Assembly (NCBI RefSeq): GCF_000717185.1
Contig: NZ_JNYE01000036.1
Location: 42,420-106,419 of the forward strand
DNA: 64,000 nt
Origin: Kitasatospora phosalacinea
Lineage (GTDB): Bacteria > Actinomycetota > Actinomycetes > Streptomycetales > Streptomycetaceae
Reading direction: 5' to 3'
In this document: piece by piece, positions 8,768-16,740 of the stretch
How the letters are laid out: every line of letters begins with the position of its first letter
Numbering within the stretch: the stretch's first letter is position 1
Translations under genes and position numbers: made by a program
The notes under the pieces: model-generated
Database searches by the model: none
The model's input: the letters and a program-made list of their open reading frames with translations, nothing else
Told to the model about the DNA's origin: nothing

Positions 8768-9455
8768 GACCGTCCCCGCCTCCCGCTTCGACGAGGCCGC
8801 GATCGCCGCCCTGCGGGCCCGCTTCGAACGGGTCGGCTGCGCCCAGCTCGCGGACGCCGCACCGGAGCTGATCACCGTCCTGGACCTGCCGCTGGCCGCC
8901 CGCAACGGCCGCCCCCGGGTCTGCGGCCCGGTCTTCCCGGTGGCCACCGACGACGACATGCTGCCGTGCCTGCAGGCGCTCGCCGCCACCCCGCCCGGCT
9001 GGGTGCTCTTCCTGCACAACCGGGTCACCCCGTCCGAGGCCCTCGCCGGGGACATCTTCACCGCCTCGGCGGCGGCCCAGCGGCTGGGCGGGATCGTGGT
9101 CGACGGCGCCGTCCGGGACCTGCTGGAACTCGCCCCGCTCCCGGTGCCGGTCTTCTCCACCCAGGTCACCTACGTCTCCGCCCGCACCACCGAGACCCGC
9201 GCCGACCAGGTGCCGCAGACCGTCCGGGCGGGCGGGCGCGAGATCCGCCCCGGCGACTGGATCTTCGGTGACGCCGACGGGTTCCTGCTGCTGGCCGAGG
9301 ACCGGGTCTCCGCCGTCCTCGCCGCCGGCGCGGTGCTCCGCAATCAGGAGGAGAAGCTCATCGACGCCATCACCCGCGGCGACGGCACCCTGGCCGAGCT
9401 GACCGGTCTCGCCGACTTCCTGGCCGGCACCGGACCGCTCACGTTCGCCCCGTAG
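8760..9455 (+). CDS. RraA/HMG-aldolase family protein
   Basis: The 231-residue protein belongs to the RraA-like family, which includes 4-hydroxy-4-methyl-2-oxoglutarate aldolases. It shows GDIFTASAAAQRLGGIVVDG followed by AVRDL, matching the family's glycine-rich loop and catalytic/metal-site Arg-Asp, and a later GDWIFGDADG. The GTG start overlaps the carrier-protein gene by eight bases. In this operon it may catalyse a retro-aldol or decarboxylation of a keto acid; this is inference. RraA proteins that only inhibit RNase E lack aldolase residues, so an enzymatic role is favoured. Confidence 0.8.
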   Translation: MAETVPASRFDEAAIAALRARFERVGCAQLADAAPELITVLDLPLAARNGRPRVCGPVFPVATDDDMLPCLQALAATPPGWVLFLHNRVTPSEALAGDIFTASAAAQRLGGIVVDGAVRDLLELAPLPVPVFSTQVTYVSARTTETRADQVPQTVRAGGREIRPGDWIFGDADGFLLLAEDRVSAVLAAGAVLRNQEEKLIDAITRGDGTLAELTGLADFLAGTGPLTFAP

Positions 9456-9471
9456 CGGGAGGGGAGCCGTC

Positions 9472-10680
9472 GTGACAGCAACCACCGGCCACCAGGCACC
9501 CGGCCGCCTCGACTTCGACGACCCGGTGTTCCAGACCGACCCGTGGCCCCTCTACGCCCACCACCGCGAGCACGACCCGGTGCACTGGTCGCCCGCGCTC
9601 GGCTCGTTCTTCGTCTTCGGCCACGAACACGTGCGGCAGACCCTGGTCTCGCCCGACTTCGGCACCTACCACCCGTTCCGGGCCAGCCGCCGCGCCTTCG
9701 GCCCGTCCATGCTCGACAGCGACGGTGCGCGGCACACCGTCCAGCGGGCGGCCGCGGCCGGCAGCTTCCGCCCGCGCCAGGTCGGCGAGGCGGCGACCCG
9801 CATCGTCGCCCCGCTGGCCGCCGCCCTCCTCGACGACCTGCTCCCCGCCGGACGCGCCGACTTCGCCGAGGTGCTCGCCCGGACCCTGCCGATGCAGGTG
9901 GTCTGCCGGGTGATGGGCCTGCCGGTGGCGGACGCGCAGTGGCTCGGCGACATGATGCGGCCGCTGGCCGCGTACGTCGACCACGCCGGAGTGGAGCTGG
10001 CCGAGGTGGTGCGGCGGCGCCAGGAGCTGCGCGCCTACCTGCTCGACGCGGCGGCCGACGGCGCGGAGCACCCCGGGCTGCTGCACGTGCTGGCGGGCAA
10101 CGAGGAGCTGACCGAGGCCGACGCGTGCAACAACGGGATCCTGCTGCTGGCGGCCGGCACCGAGACCACGACCGCCGCGATCACCAACCTGGTCGCGCGC
10201 GTCGCCGCCGAACCCGGCCTGTTCGAACGGCTGCGGCGGGACCGCTCGCTGCTGCCCGCCGTGATCGCCGAGACCCTGCGGCACGAGCCGCCGCTGCACG
10301 TCACCCTCCGCTTCGCGCAGCGCGACCTCGTGCTGGAGGGCGTCGACGTGCCGGCGGGCTCCGCCGTCCAGGTCTGCCTGGCCAGTGCCAACCGCGACCC
10401 GGCGGTCCACCCCGAACCCGACCGCTGGCTGCCCGACCGGCCGCGCCGCCCCACGATGTCCTTCGGCATGGGACGGCACCTCTGCCTCGGCATGGGGCTG
10501 GCCAACGCCGAGCTGGAGACCGTGCTCGGCGCGGTCCTGGACCGGCTCGACCACCTGGCGCTCGCCGAGGGCGTCGACCCCCGCCCGGTCGGGCGGACCT
10601 TCCGCACGGTACCCGCCCTGCGGTGCAGCTACCCGGCCCCCCGGCCGGCCCCGTCCAGCGAGCGGAGAACCGCCTCATGA
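9472..10680 (+). CDS. Cytochrome P450
   Basis: The 402-residue bacterial P450 has the I-helix oxygen-binding motif LAAGTETTT, the ETLR of the K-helix ExxR and the haem loop FGMGRHLCLG with the ligand Cys at about residue 338. Length is normal for class I soluble P450s, so it needs a ferredoxin encoded elsewhere. GTG follows GGGAGGGGA. With a carrier protein and aminoacyl ligase as neighbours, beta-hydroxylation of a carrier-bound amino acid, as known for NikQ-like enzymes, is the leading hypothesis. Confidence 0.9.
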   Translation: MTATTGHQAPGRLDFDDPVFQTDPWPLYAHHREHDPVHWSPALGSFFVFGHEHVRQTLVSPDFGTYHPFRASRRAFGPSMLDSDGARHTVQRAAAAGSFRPRQVGEAATRIVAPLAAALLDDLLPAGRADFAEVLARTLPMQVVCRVMGLPVADAQWLGDMMRPLAAYVDHAGVELAEVVRRRQELRAYLLDAAADGAEHPGLLHVLAGNEELTEADACNNGILLLAAGTETTTAAITNLVARVAAEPGLFERLRRDRSLLPAVIAETLRHEPPLHVTLRFAQRDLVLEGVDVPAGSAVQVCLASANRDPAVHPEPDRWLPDRPRRPTMSFGMGRHLCLGMGLANAELETVLGAVLDRLDHLALAEGVDPRPVGRTFRTVPALRCSYPAPRPAPSSERRTAS

Positions 10681-11837
10681 CCGATCCGCAGCCGGAGACC
10701 GCCGCGCTCTGGCGCAGCCCGGCCGCGCTGGCCCCCGCCCAGCGGCGCACCTTCGACGACCTGCTCGCGTACTGCGTCCCCGGCCCGGCCGCGGTCGAGG
10801 CGCGGCACACCGAGGAGGGCACCACCGTCCGGCTCCCGGCCGATCCCGGCTGGCCGGTCGACCGGGTCCGCGGGCTGCTCGACGCCGCGTTCGCCCGGGC
10901 CGGCGCCGCGCCGCCCCGCGACCCGAAGGTGCTGGTCGAGCTGGGCGGCCGGCACCGCCCGCCGACGCCGGAGCGGGCCGTGCCCGCGGACAGCACGCAC
11001 GTCGGCCCTGGGCTGAACGTCTCCGGGCCCGGGGTCGCCCGGCTGGTGCGGGCCCTGGACCGCGTCTTCCTCGACCTGGCCCGCCGGGCCGGCGCGGTCG
11101 AGCACGCCGTGCCGCACCTGGTCTCCTGGGAGACCGTCGAACGGGCCGGCTACCACCGGACCTTCCCGCAGCACCTCACCCCGTGCGCCGTCGCCGGCCC
11201 CGACCTCGCCGCCCTGGACCGCTTCGCGGCGGCCGCCCCCGAGGACCGGATGGCGGAGCTGCGCCCGGCCCCGGTGGTGCTCGCCCCGGCGGTCTGCCTG
11301 AGCCTCTTCGCGGCGCTCGCCGACTCGGCGCTCGACCGGCCGTTCATCGGCACCGCGACCGGCGGCTGCGCCCGGCACGAGGCGGGCACGGTCCGCTCCA
11401 CCACGCGGCTGTGGGCGTTCACCATGCGCGAGGTGGTGTTCGTCGGCGAGCCGGCGGCCGCCCGGGCGTTCCGGGACGACATGCTCGACCGGGTCGCGGA
11501 ATTCGCCCGCGAGCTGGACCTGCCCAGCACGCTGCTCTCCGCGAACGACCCCTTCTTCACCCGCGAGCGCGGCGACCTGGCCACCTTCCAGTCGTCCTTC
11601 GACCTGAAGCACGAACTGCTCGCCCGCACCGCCGACGGCAGCCCCGTCGCGGTCACCTCGGTCAACCTGCACCAGCAGCACTTCGGCACCGGCTTCGGCA
11701 TCACCCTCCCCTCGGGCGCCCCGGCCCACTCCACCTGCGTGGGCTTCGGCCTGGAACGCTGGGCCCAGTGGATCCACAGCCACCTCGGCAGCGACCCGGC
11801 CGCCTGGCCCGACCCCCTCCGCACCGCAGCCGACTGA
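10677..11837 (+). CDS. Class-II-aaRS-like amino acid:[carrier protein] ligase
   Basis: The 386-residue protein resembles atypical seryl-tRNA-synthetase homologues that lack a tRNA-binding arm and instead load an amino acid onto a carrier protein. Supporting blocks are GGCARHEAGTVRSTTRLW and FTMREVVFVG (motif-2-like ATP site), TSVNLHQQHFGTGF and the motif-3-like STCVGFGLERWAQW. It overlaps the P450 gene in ATGA. The carrier protein three genes upstream is the likely acceptor. The amino acid is unknown; members of this family usually activate small residues such as glycine or alanine. Confidence 0.8.
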   Translation: MTDPQPETAALWRSPAALAPAQRRTFDDLLAYCVPGPAAVEARHTEEGTTVRLPADPGWPVDRVRGLLDAAFARAGAAPPRDPKVLVELGGRHRPPTPERAVPADSTHVGPGLNVSGPGVARLVRALDRVFLDLARRAGAVEHAVPHLVSWETVERAGYHRTFPQHLTPCAVAGPDLAALDRFAAAAPEDRMAELRPAPVVLAPAVCLSLFAALADSALDRPFIGTATGGCARHEAGTVRSTTRLWAFTMREVVFVGEPAAARAFRDDMLDRVAEFARELDLPSTLLSANDPFFTRERGDLATFQSSFDLKHELLARTADGSPVAVTSVNLHQQHFGTGFGITLPSGAPAHSTCVGFGLERWAQWIHSHLGSDPAAWPDPLRTAAD

Positions 11838-11879
11838 ACCCCGCCCCGCTCCCCCGCACCCCGCTCCCCCGTACCCCGC

Positions 11880-11911
11880 CCGCCCTGCTGCCCGCCCCGG
11901 CAGCAGGGCGG
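11880..11911. terminator. Bidirectional hairpin between convergent genes
   Basis: A perfect 13-bp stem with a 6-base loop (left arm CCGCCCTGCTGCC) lies between the ligase gene and the convergent solute-binding protein gene. There is no T-run, as is common in high-GC actinobacteria. Confidence 0.75.
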
Positions 11912-11960
11912 CGCGCCCGGCGGCCCCCGCGGGAAGAGCCGGCACCGGCATCCGGCCCGC

Positions 11961-13235
11961 TCAGGAGCGGTAGTCCGGCAGGAGCGTGCGGGCCTGTTCG
12001 GCGGCGCGGTCCAGGCCCGCCCTGACGCTCTCCCGGCCGTCGAGGATGCTCACCAGCTCGGCGCCGAACAGGTCGTACAGCGACCCGTACTCGGCGAGGG
12101 CGGCCCGGGGCCGGCCGACCGGCAGCACCTTGCGGAAGCCGATCACGCCCGGGTTGGCCTCCACGTAGGAGGTGGTGGCGTCGGACCGGGTGGGCAGCGT
12201 CGAGTTGCGCACCGCGGTCCAGGTCTGGGCGTTGGCGGAGGTCATGAAGGCGACGAACTTCTCGGCGGCCGCCCGGTGTTCGGCGTCGGCGGCGGCGGAG
12301 ACGACGAGGTTGTGGCCGCCGAGCGGCGAACCCGCCCGGCCCGAGCCGCCGGCCGGCACGGGCGCGATCCCGAGGTTGCCCCGGTCGGCGAACGCCGCGC
12401 CGCGGGTGACGTTGGCGTTCTCCCACGGCCCCTCGACGACGGCGGCGACCCGGCCGGCCGAGAACGCCGCGAGCAGCGCGGCGCGGCCCTGGGGCGTGCC
12501 GTCGTCCTTGGTGACGCCGGGAGCGGAGACGAGTGCCTTCAGCCCGGTGACCGCCTTGACCGCGGCCGGGGAGTTGACGGTGATCGTCCGGTCGGGGACG
12601 TCGACCAGGTCCACGTCCTCGCCGTACAGGAACGGCATCGCGTAGTACCCCTGGACGTGCAGGGCGAAGCCGTCGGCACCCGTCCGCGCCTTGATGACCG
12701 CGGCCGCGGCCTTGAGGTCGGACCAGGTGGCCGGCGGCCCGGAGAGGCCCGCCGCGGCGAACAGCCGCTTGTTGTAGAGCAGCGCGAGGACGTCGGTGGA
12801 CTGCGGCACGGCGTACAGCCGCCCCCCGTAACGGGCCTGCTCGATCAGCTGGGGCTCGAACTCGGCGATGTCCGCCGCGGCCTCGGTCCCGTCCAGCGGG
12901 ACCAGCCGACCCGCCTGCGCCAGTCCGGCCGTCCAGCCGACGTCGGCGCGGAGCACGTCCGGCGCGTCCTTCCCGCTCGCGGCCTCGAACCGGGCGCGGG
13001 CCTCGGTGAACGGCACGCTGACGTACTCCACCTCGATGCCGGGGTTGACCTCCTCGAAGTCGTGCACCAGCGTGCGGAAGGTCGGACTCTCGGTCACCGG
13101 GTCGGAGGTGTCCCACCAGGTGATGGTGACGGCGGCTCCGGCGGCGCGTCCCGCCGACGTGGTGGCGGGGCCGCAGGCGGTCAGCACGAGGGCGACCGCG
13201 AGCGCGAGGACGGCGGGCGGGCCGACACGTCGCAC
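11961..13235 (-). CDS. ABC sugar-binding lipoprotein (orphan)
   Basis: This 424-residue family 1 extracellular solute-binding protein has an N-terminal signal with lipobox LTACG and the typical ITWWDTSDPVTES start of the mature protein. The GTG at 13235 follows AGGAG and was chosen because it places the signal peptide at the N-terminus. No permease genes adjoin it, so it must work with a transporter encoded elsewhere or has been separated from one. TGCAA-containing repeats lie upstream. The ligand is probably an oligosaccharide. Confidence 0.85.
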   Translation of the reverse strand: MRRVGPPAVLALAVALVLTACGPATTSAGRAAGAAVTITWWDTSDPVTESPTFRTLVHDFEEVNPGIEVEYVSVPFTEARARFEAASGKDAPDVLRADVGWTAGLAQAGRLVPLDGTEAAADIAEFEPQLIEQARYGGRLYAVPQSTDVLALLYNKRLFAAAGLSGPPATWSDLKAAAAVIKARTGADGFALHVQGYYAMPFLYGEDVDLVDVPDRTITVNSPAAVKAVTGLKALVSAPGVTKDDGTPQGRAALLAAFSAGRVAAVVEGPWENANVTRGAAFADRGNLGIAPVPAGGSGRAGSPLGGHNLVVSAAADAEHRAAAEKFVAFMTSANAQTWTAVRNSTLPTRSDATTSYVEANPGVIGFRKVLPVGRPRAALAEYGSLYDLFGAELVSILDGRESVRAGLDRAAEQARTLLPDYRS

Positions 13236-13290
13236 GGTGACTCCTGTCGGGTGGGTGGTCGGACGGAACGGCCGTATCCCAGCACGCGCA

Positions 13291-13328
13291 TGCAAGGCCT
13301 GACAATAGTTTTCGGAAAAGCGTGCAAA
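13291..13328 (-). promoter_or_regulatory. Direct TGCAA repeats upstream of the orphan binding protein
   Basis: TGCAAG (13291) and TGCAAA (13323) lie 32 bases apart, close to three helical turns, upstream of the lipoprotein gene. On the coding strand these read CTTGCA/TTTGCA, resembling the CTTGCA repeats bound by MalR-type regulators at Streptomyces maltose and amylase genes. This is a resemblance only. Confidence 0.35.
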
Positions 13329-13363
13329 CCTTTTCCGTCGGTCGGCCGCCCGGCCCGACAGGA

Positions 13364-14293
13364 TCAGAACACCGACAGCCCGGTGAGCGTGGTGAAGAGG
13401 TCCAGCGCCGCCACTCCGGCGACGGAGTTCCCCCGTTCGTCCAGGCCGGGGCTCCACACGCACAGGGCGCACCGGCCGGGCACGACGGCGATGATGCCGC
13501 CGCCCACCCCGCTCTTGCCGGGCAGGCCCACCCGATAGGCGAAGTCGCCGGCGGCGTCGTAGGTCCCGCAGGTCAGCATGACGGCGTTGACCTGCTTGGC
13601 CTGGCTGCGGGTCAGCAGCCGGGTGCCGTCGGCGCGGACGCCGTGCCGGGCCAGGAGGGTGGCCGCCAGCGCGAGGTCGGCGCAGGAGGCGGTGAGCGAG
13701 CACTGGCGGAAGTACTGGTCGAGCAGGAGCGGGACGGGGTTGTCGATGTTGCCGTAGGAGGCCATGAAGTGGCCGAGGGCGGCGTTCCGGTCGCCGTGCG
13801 CGGCCTCCGAGGCGGCGACCGCCGGATCGAAGTCGAGGTCCGGGTTCCCGCTCTCGGTGCGCAGCAGCCGCAGGAGCGCGCCCGCGGCGTCACCGGTGCG
13901 GGTGTGGAGGCGGTCGGTGACGACCAGGGCGCCGGCGTTGATGAACGGGTTGCGCGGGATGCCGTTCTCGTACTCGAGCTGCACCAGGGAGTTGAACGGG
14001 TTGCCGGAGGGCTCGCGGCCCACGTGCTCCCACAGCTCGTCGCCCTCGTGGGCCAGGTCCAGGGCCAGGGTGAAGACCTTGGTGATGGACTGCACGGAGA
14101 ACGGTTCGCGCCACTCGCCCACCCCGTGGACGGTGCCGTCCAACTCGGCGACGGCCATGCCGAAGGCGCGCGGGTCGCGGCCGGCGAGCGCCGGGATGTA
14201 GTCGGCGGACCGCCCCCGGCCGGGCGTCCGCGCGATCTCCTCGGAGATGCGTTCCAGAAGCTGCTGATAGTCCGTCGTCGTCACGGCACCCAT
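13364..14293 (-). CDS. glsA: Glutaminase
   Basis: The 309-residue protein is a serine-dependent beta-lactamase-fold glutaminase that hydrolyses glutamine to glutamate and ammonia in the cytoplasm. The Ser-x-x-Lys catalytic motif is SITK in FSVQSITKVFTLAL, and NPFINAGALV and the C-terminal GLPGKSGVGGGI are family hallmarks. Length matches bacterial GlsA. Start choice lies between ATG 14293 and GTG 14284. No partner operon genes are evident. Confidence 0.93.
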   Translation of the reverse strand: MGAVTTTDYQQLLERISEEIARTPGRGRSADYIPALAGRDPRAFGMAVAELDGTVHGVGEWREPFSVQSITKVFTLALDLAHEGDELWEHVGREPSGNPFNSLVQLEYENGIPRNPFINAGALVVTDRLHTRTGDAAGALLRLLRTESGNPDLDFDPAVAASEAAHGDRNAALGHFMASYGNIDNPVPLLLDQYFRQCSLTASCADLALAATLLARHGVRADGTRLLTRSQAKQVNAVMLTCGTYDAAGDFAYRVGLPGKSGVGGGIIAVVPGRCALCVWSPGLDERGNSVAGVAALDLFTTLTGLSVF

Positions 14294-14997
14294 TGTGCGC
14301 ACCGGGCCCGTCGGGCTGCGGCGGGATCCCCGTCGGCGACGGCACGGACCGCCGCCGCGGCCTCCGGCCCCGCCCGGAAGGGCTCGGCGGGTCGCCGCCG
14401 CCGGGGGGCTCCCGGCCCGTCCTGGACGACGGGCAGGCCGTGCGGGCAGCGCCTGCCGAGCGGGGCGTCGAGGACGGCGGCGCCGTCGCGGACCTCGGAG
14501 CCGTCGAAGGCGGCGGAGGCCGCGGTGGTCCGGAGGGCGCCCTCGCACTCGTTGTCGTCGTCGCGCTCGCGGTCGTGGGCGACGGAGGTGTCGTCCAGCA
14601 CCGACGGCGTGGACCCCACCCGGCTCGGCCCCGGCCCCCCTGGGCAACGCCCGGCAGTTCCACCCCCGGCTACCGCTTCGCCCTCTTCGACCACGCGACG
14701 CAGGCGCTCGGCCCGTCCTTTCGCAAGTCCCTGCAAGAAATTTTATCTTTCTGGTGCGAGACCCCGCTCCCTATCGGCTCCACGTGGCCAGAACTCCAAG
14801 GAGGGTAGATTTTCGGCCAAACGATCTCCCCGGTTCCGGCGTCACGCACCCGCCGGGCCCGCCCGGCGCGGACCTGGAAAACCCTGACGACCAGCCAGTT
14901 CACGTGGAATTCAAGCCGAGTTCACTCCCCCGGGCATCAGTCTGAAAAAGTTTTCATCAAATTGCGCAAGGAGGTGGCTCCCGGCCAGGCTTCAGGC
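14294..14997. other. Intergenic region upstream of glutaminase and the CBM20 protein
   Basis: About 700 bases separate two divergent genes. A minus-strand frame (14736-14281, TTG start) stays open with high GC3 and ends overlapping the glutaminase start, but it has no recognisable domain or convincing ribosome site and is not called. The right half is AT-richer and holds candidate regulatory sites, including AAAATCTACCCT on the minus strand near 14806-14817, also found at the two MerR promoters, and an AAGGAGG at 14968-14974 that sits 23 bases before the ATG. Confidence 0.4.
14723..14737 (+). promoter_or_regulatory. GCAAG direct repeat, possible maltose-type operator
   Basis: GCAAG-N5-GCAAG (period 10) precedes an AT-rich stretch (AAATTTTATCTTT) upstream of the starch-binding inhibitor gene. 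It resembles the repeated CTTGCA/TGCAAG boxes of Streptomyces amylase promoters. Function is inferred from resemblance and context. Confidence 0.35.
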
Positions 14998-15621
14998 ATG
15001 ACGAACCCGTTCTCCCGCACCCGCGTCTCACGTCCGTTCGTTCTCGCCGCCGCCGGAGCGGTCGGCCTCCTGGCGCCACTGGCCGCCGCGCCGTCCGCCT
15101 CGGCCACCGAGGGCACCGCGCCGCCGGCCTGCGTGCAGTACTACTCCAGCTGGCGCTACACCCAGGTCGCCAACAACTGCTCCACCGCCGTCAGCATCAG
15201 CGTCCAGTACACCAACGGCCAGAGCAGCGCCTGCCAGACCGTCCAGCCCGGCGCCTGGGCCACCTTCGACGGCTACGGCACCGACATGAACTACGTGACG
15301 GGCCTGCTGACCTGCACCCCCGCACCCGTGGCCGCGGTCTTCCACGCCACCGCCACCACCACCTACGGACAGAACCTCTACCTCTCGGGCGACATCGCCG
15401 AACTCGGCGGCTGGGACCCGGCGAAGGCCCTCCCGCTGACCACGGACGGCACCAGCTACCCGGTCTGGACCGCCAACCTGCAGCTGCCCGCCGGCACCCC
15501 GATCGCGTACAAGTACCTCATCAAGAACCCCGACGGCACCGTGATCTGGGAGAGCGGCGACAACCGCACCGCGACCACCCCGGCCACCGGCTCCTTCACC
15601 GCCGACGACACCTGGCGCTGA
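14998..15621 (+). CDS. Secreted tendamistat-type alpha-amylase inhibitor fused to CBM20
   Basis: The 207-residue protein has a signal peptide (cleavage near ASA-TEG, residue 36), an inhibitor domain (about 40-107) and a C-terminal CBM20 starch-binding domain (about 112-205, with GQNLYLSGDIAELGGWDP and YKYLIKNPDGTVIWESG). The inhibitor part matches tendamistat: four cysteines at 45, 61, 79 and 106 reproduce its 16- and 28-residue disulfide spacings (16 and 27 here), and the amylase-blocking SWRY triad W52-R53-Y54 sits seven residues after the first Cys, as in tendamistat. The ATG was chosen for its signal peptide. It probably anchors an amylase inhibitor on starch granules; that role is inference. 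Confidence 0.85.
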   Translation: MTNPFSRTRVSRPFVLAAAGAVGLLAPLAAAPSASATEGTAPPACVQYYSSWRYTQVANNCSTAVSISVQYTNGQSSACQTVQPGAWATFDGYGTDMNYVTGLLTCTPAPVAAVFHATATTTYGQNLYLSGDIAELGGWDPAKALPLTTDGTSYPVWTANLQLPAGTPIAYKYLIKNPDGTVIWESGDNRTATTPATGSFTADDTWR

Positions 15622-15633
15622 CCACCGGCCCGA

Positions 15634-15682
15634 ACGGCGCGGGGCAGTCGGGCAGCACACCTGCCCGACCGCCCCGCGCCGT
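15634..15682 (+). terminator. Strong terminator after the inhibitor gene
   Basis: A 22-base stem with one mismatch and a 5-base loop (cacac) starts 13 bases after the stop codon. It is a clear intrinsic-type terminator without a T-run. Confidence 0.8.
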
Positions 15683-15737
15683 CATGCCGTGACGGCCACG
15701 ACGCGCACCGCCCCGCGGACTGCGCCGCCGCGCCGCA

Positions 15738-16109
15738 GTGGCGCAACGCGGTGGAGACGGCACGGTCGCGGAGGGCGGGCGGGCAGCCGGCTCCGGCTTC
15801 GGGCGGCCGGTGCACCCGTGCGCGGTGAGCATGGTGGTCGAGCACGCGGACTTCCCCGAACTCGTCCTGGACGGAACGAGGTTGGATCCGCCCGGCCCGC
15901 CCCAGGACGAGCAGGCCGCCCGCGGCGTCCTCGTCACCACCTCCCGGCACGGCAGGTCCAGCCGGGAGACCGCCCACCGCAACGGCCGGTGCCTGGACCT
16001 GGTCGACGGCCGCAACCCCACGGCCCTGCGCCTCGAACACCTCGGCATCGACGCCCTGATCGGGCTCCCGGAGCTCCCGCCCCGCCGACAGTCGGGCGAT
16101 GTCACCTGA
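15738..16109 (+). pseudogene. C-terminal remnant of an Mrr-like restriction endonuclease
   Basis: The frame encodes RGVLVTTSRHGRSSRETAH followed by LDLVDGRNPTALRLEHLGID and ALIGLPELPPRR. This matches the C-terminal half of Mrr-type endonuclease domains, where a GVLVTTS strand precedes a LIDG..L..L..EHLG helix. The N-terminal catalytic half is missing. A second remnant ending in nearly the same LGADALIGLPKLPPGRQ is at 43.2-43.4 kb. Identification is from motif memory only. Confidence 0.4.
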
Positions 16110-16586
16110 CGTTCGTCGCCACAGGGACAGACCCAGTCGCGTCACCGCATGAACGTACAGGCATGCCCGGGAGCCCCTCTGAGACCGGGACGCGTACTCT
16201 TCCCGCACTGCACAGCACGTTGCGGGTCGAGGAAGGTGCTGTGCAGGCCGGTCGGCCACGGCCCCGTCAGACGATGGCCGTCCTGGTCCTCGACGACAGT
16301 CTCGCCCCACCGAACCGGACGGGCGTTCGGCCCTCCGGTGCAGAAGCACGCCTCGGCAGTGTTCTTCGTCAGCGACGGACCCGTTGCGTCGGCGCCTCCA
16401 CCGGCCTCCTGCAGTAGCGGTCACCGGCCGCGAGGCGGGGCTTCCCGTCTTCGCGCACGCCGGTCTGATCATCGCGGCGCTCTGGTACGCGCGCTTCGAC
16501 CTGAGCACCAGACGCGCCGTCCCGACCGGAGGCCGGGCAGGCCTGGGCACGGCACAGCTCGGCGACAGCAGCCCGCACACGGCAGA
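16110..16586. other. Non-coding or decayed DNA with one strong inverted repeat
   Basis: No gene could be recognised. An 11-bp inverted repeat (CTGCACAGCAC at 16208-16218, GTGCTGTGCAG at 16236-16246, 17-base loop) may be a terminator or operator. A minus-strand companion for the surrounding frames was not found. Confidence 0.35.
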
Positions 16587-16716
16587 GCTAAATCGAATTA
16601 CCAAGCTATCTGACGCCCCATCAGTCATAACGAATGGGCAAACAGTCGCGCCAAGGCACTTGTATTAGCAAGCGCGACGCCACCAGCATCGGCGGCCATG
16701 GAGATTCGATTTAGCA
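16587..16716 (+). promoter_or_regulatory. Twin inverted operators upstream of the first fructanase
   Basis: GCTAAATCGAAT (16587-16598) and its exact reverse complement ATTCGATTTAGC (16705-16716) flank about 106 bases of relatively AT-rich promoter DNA just before the secreted GH32 gene. Each half is a LacI-type near-palindrome with a central CG (TAAATCGAATTA). The natural regulator is the LacI-family protein encoded at 19935-20966, directly downstream of the enzyme. Two sites flanking a promoter would allow DNA looping. This is inference. Confidence 0.55.
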
Positions 16717-16740
16717 CGCCAGAAACGCGGAGGGAACCTC

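Noticed and set aside
14281..14736. Possible small gene upstream of glutaminase on the minus strand
   Set aside because: GC3 is high and the stop overlaps the glutaminase start, but the start codon is TTG without a ribosome site and no domain or conserved pattern was seen.
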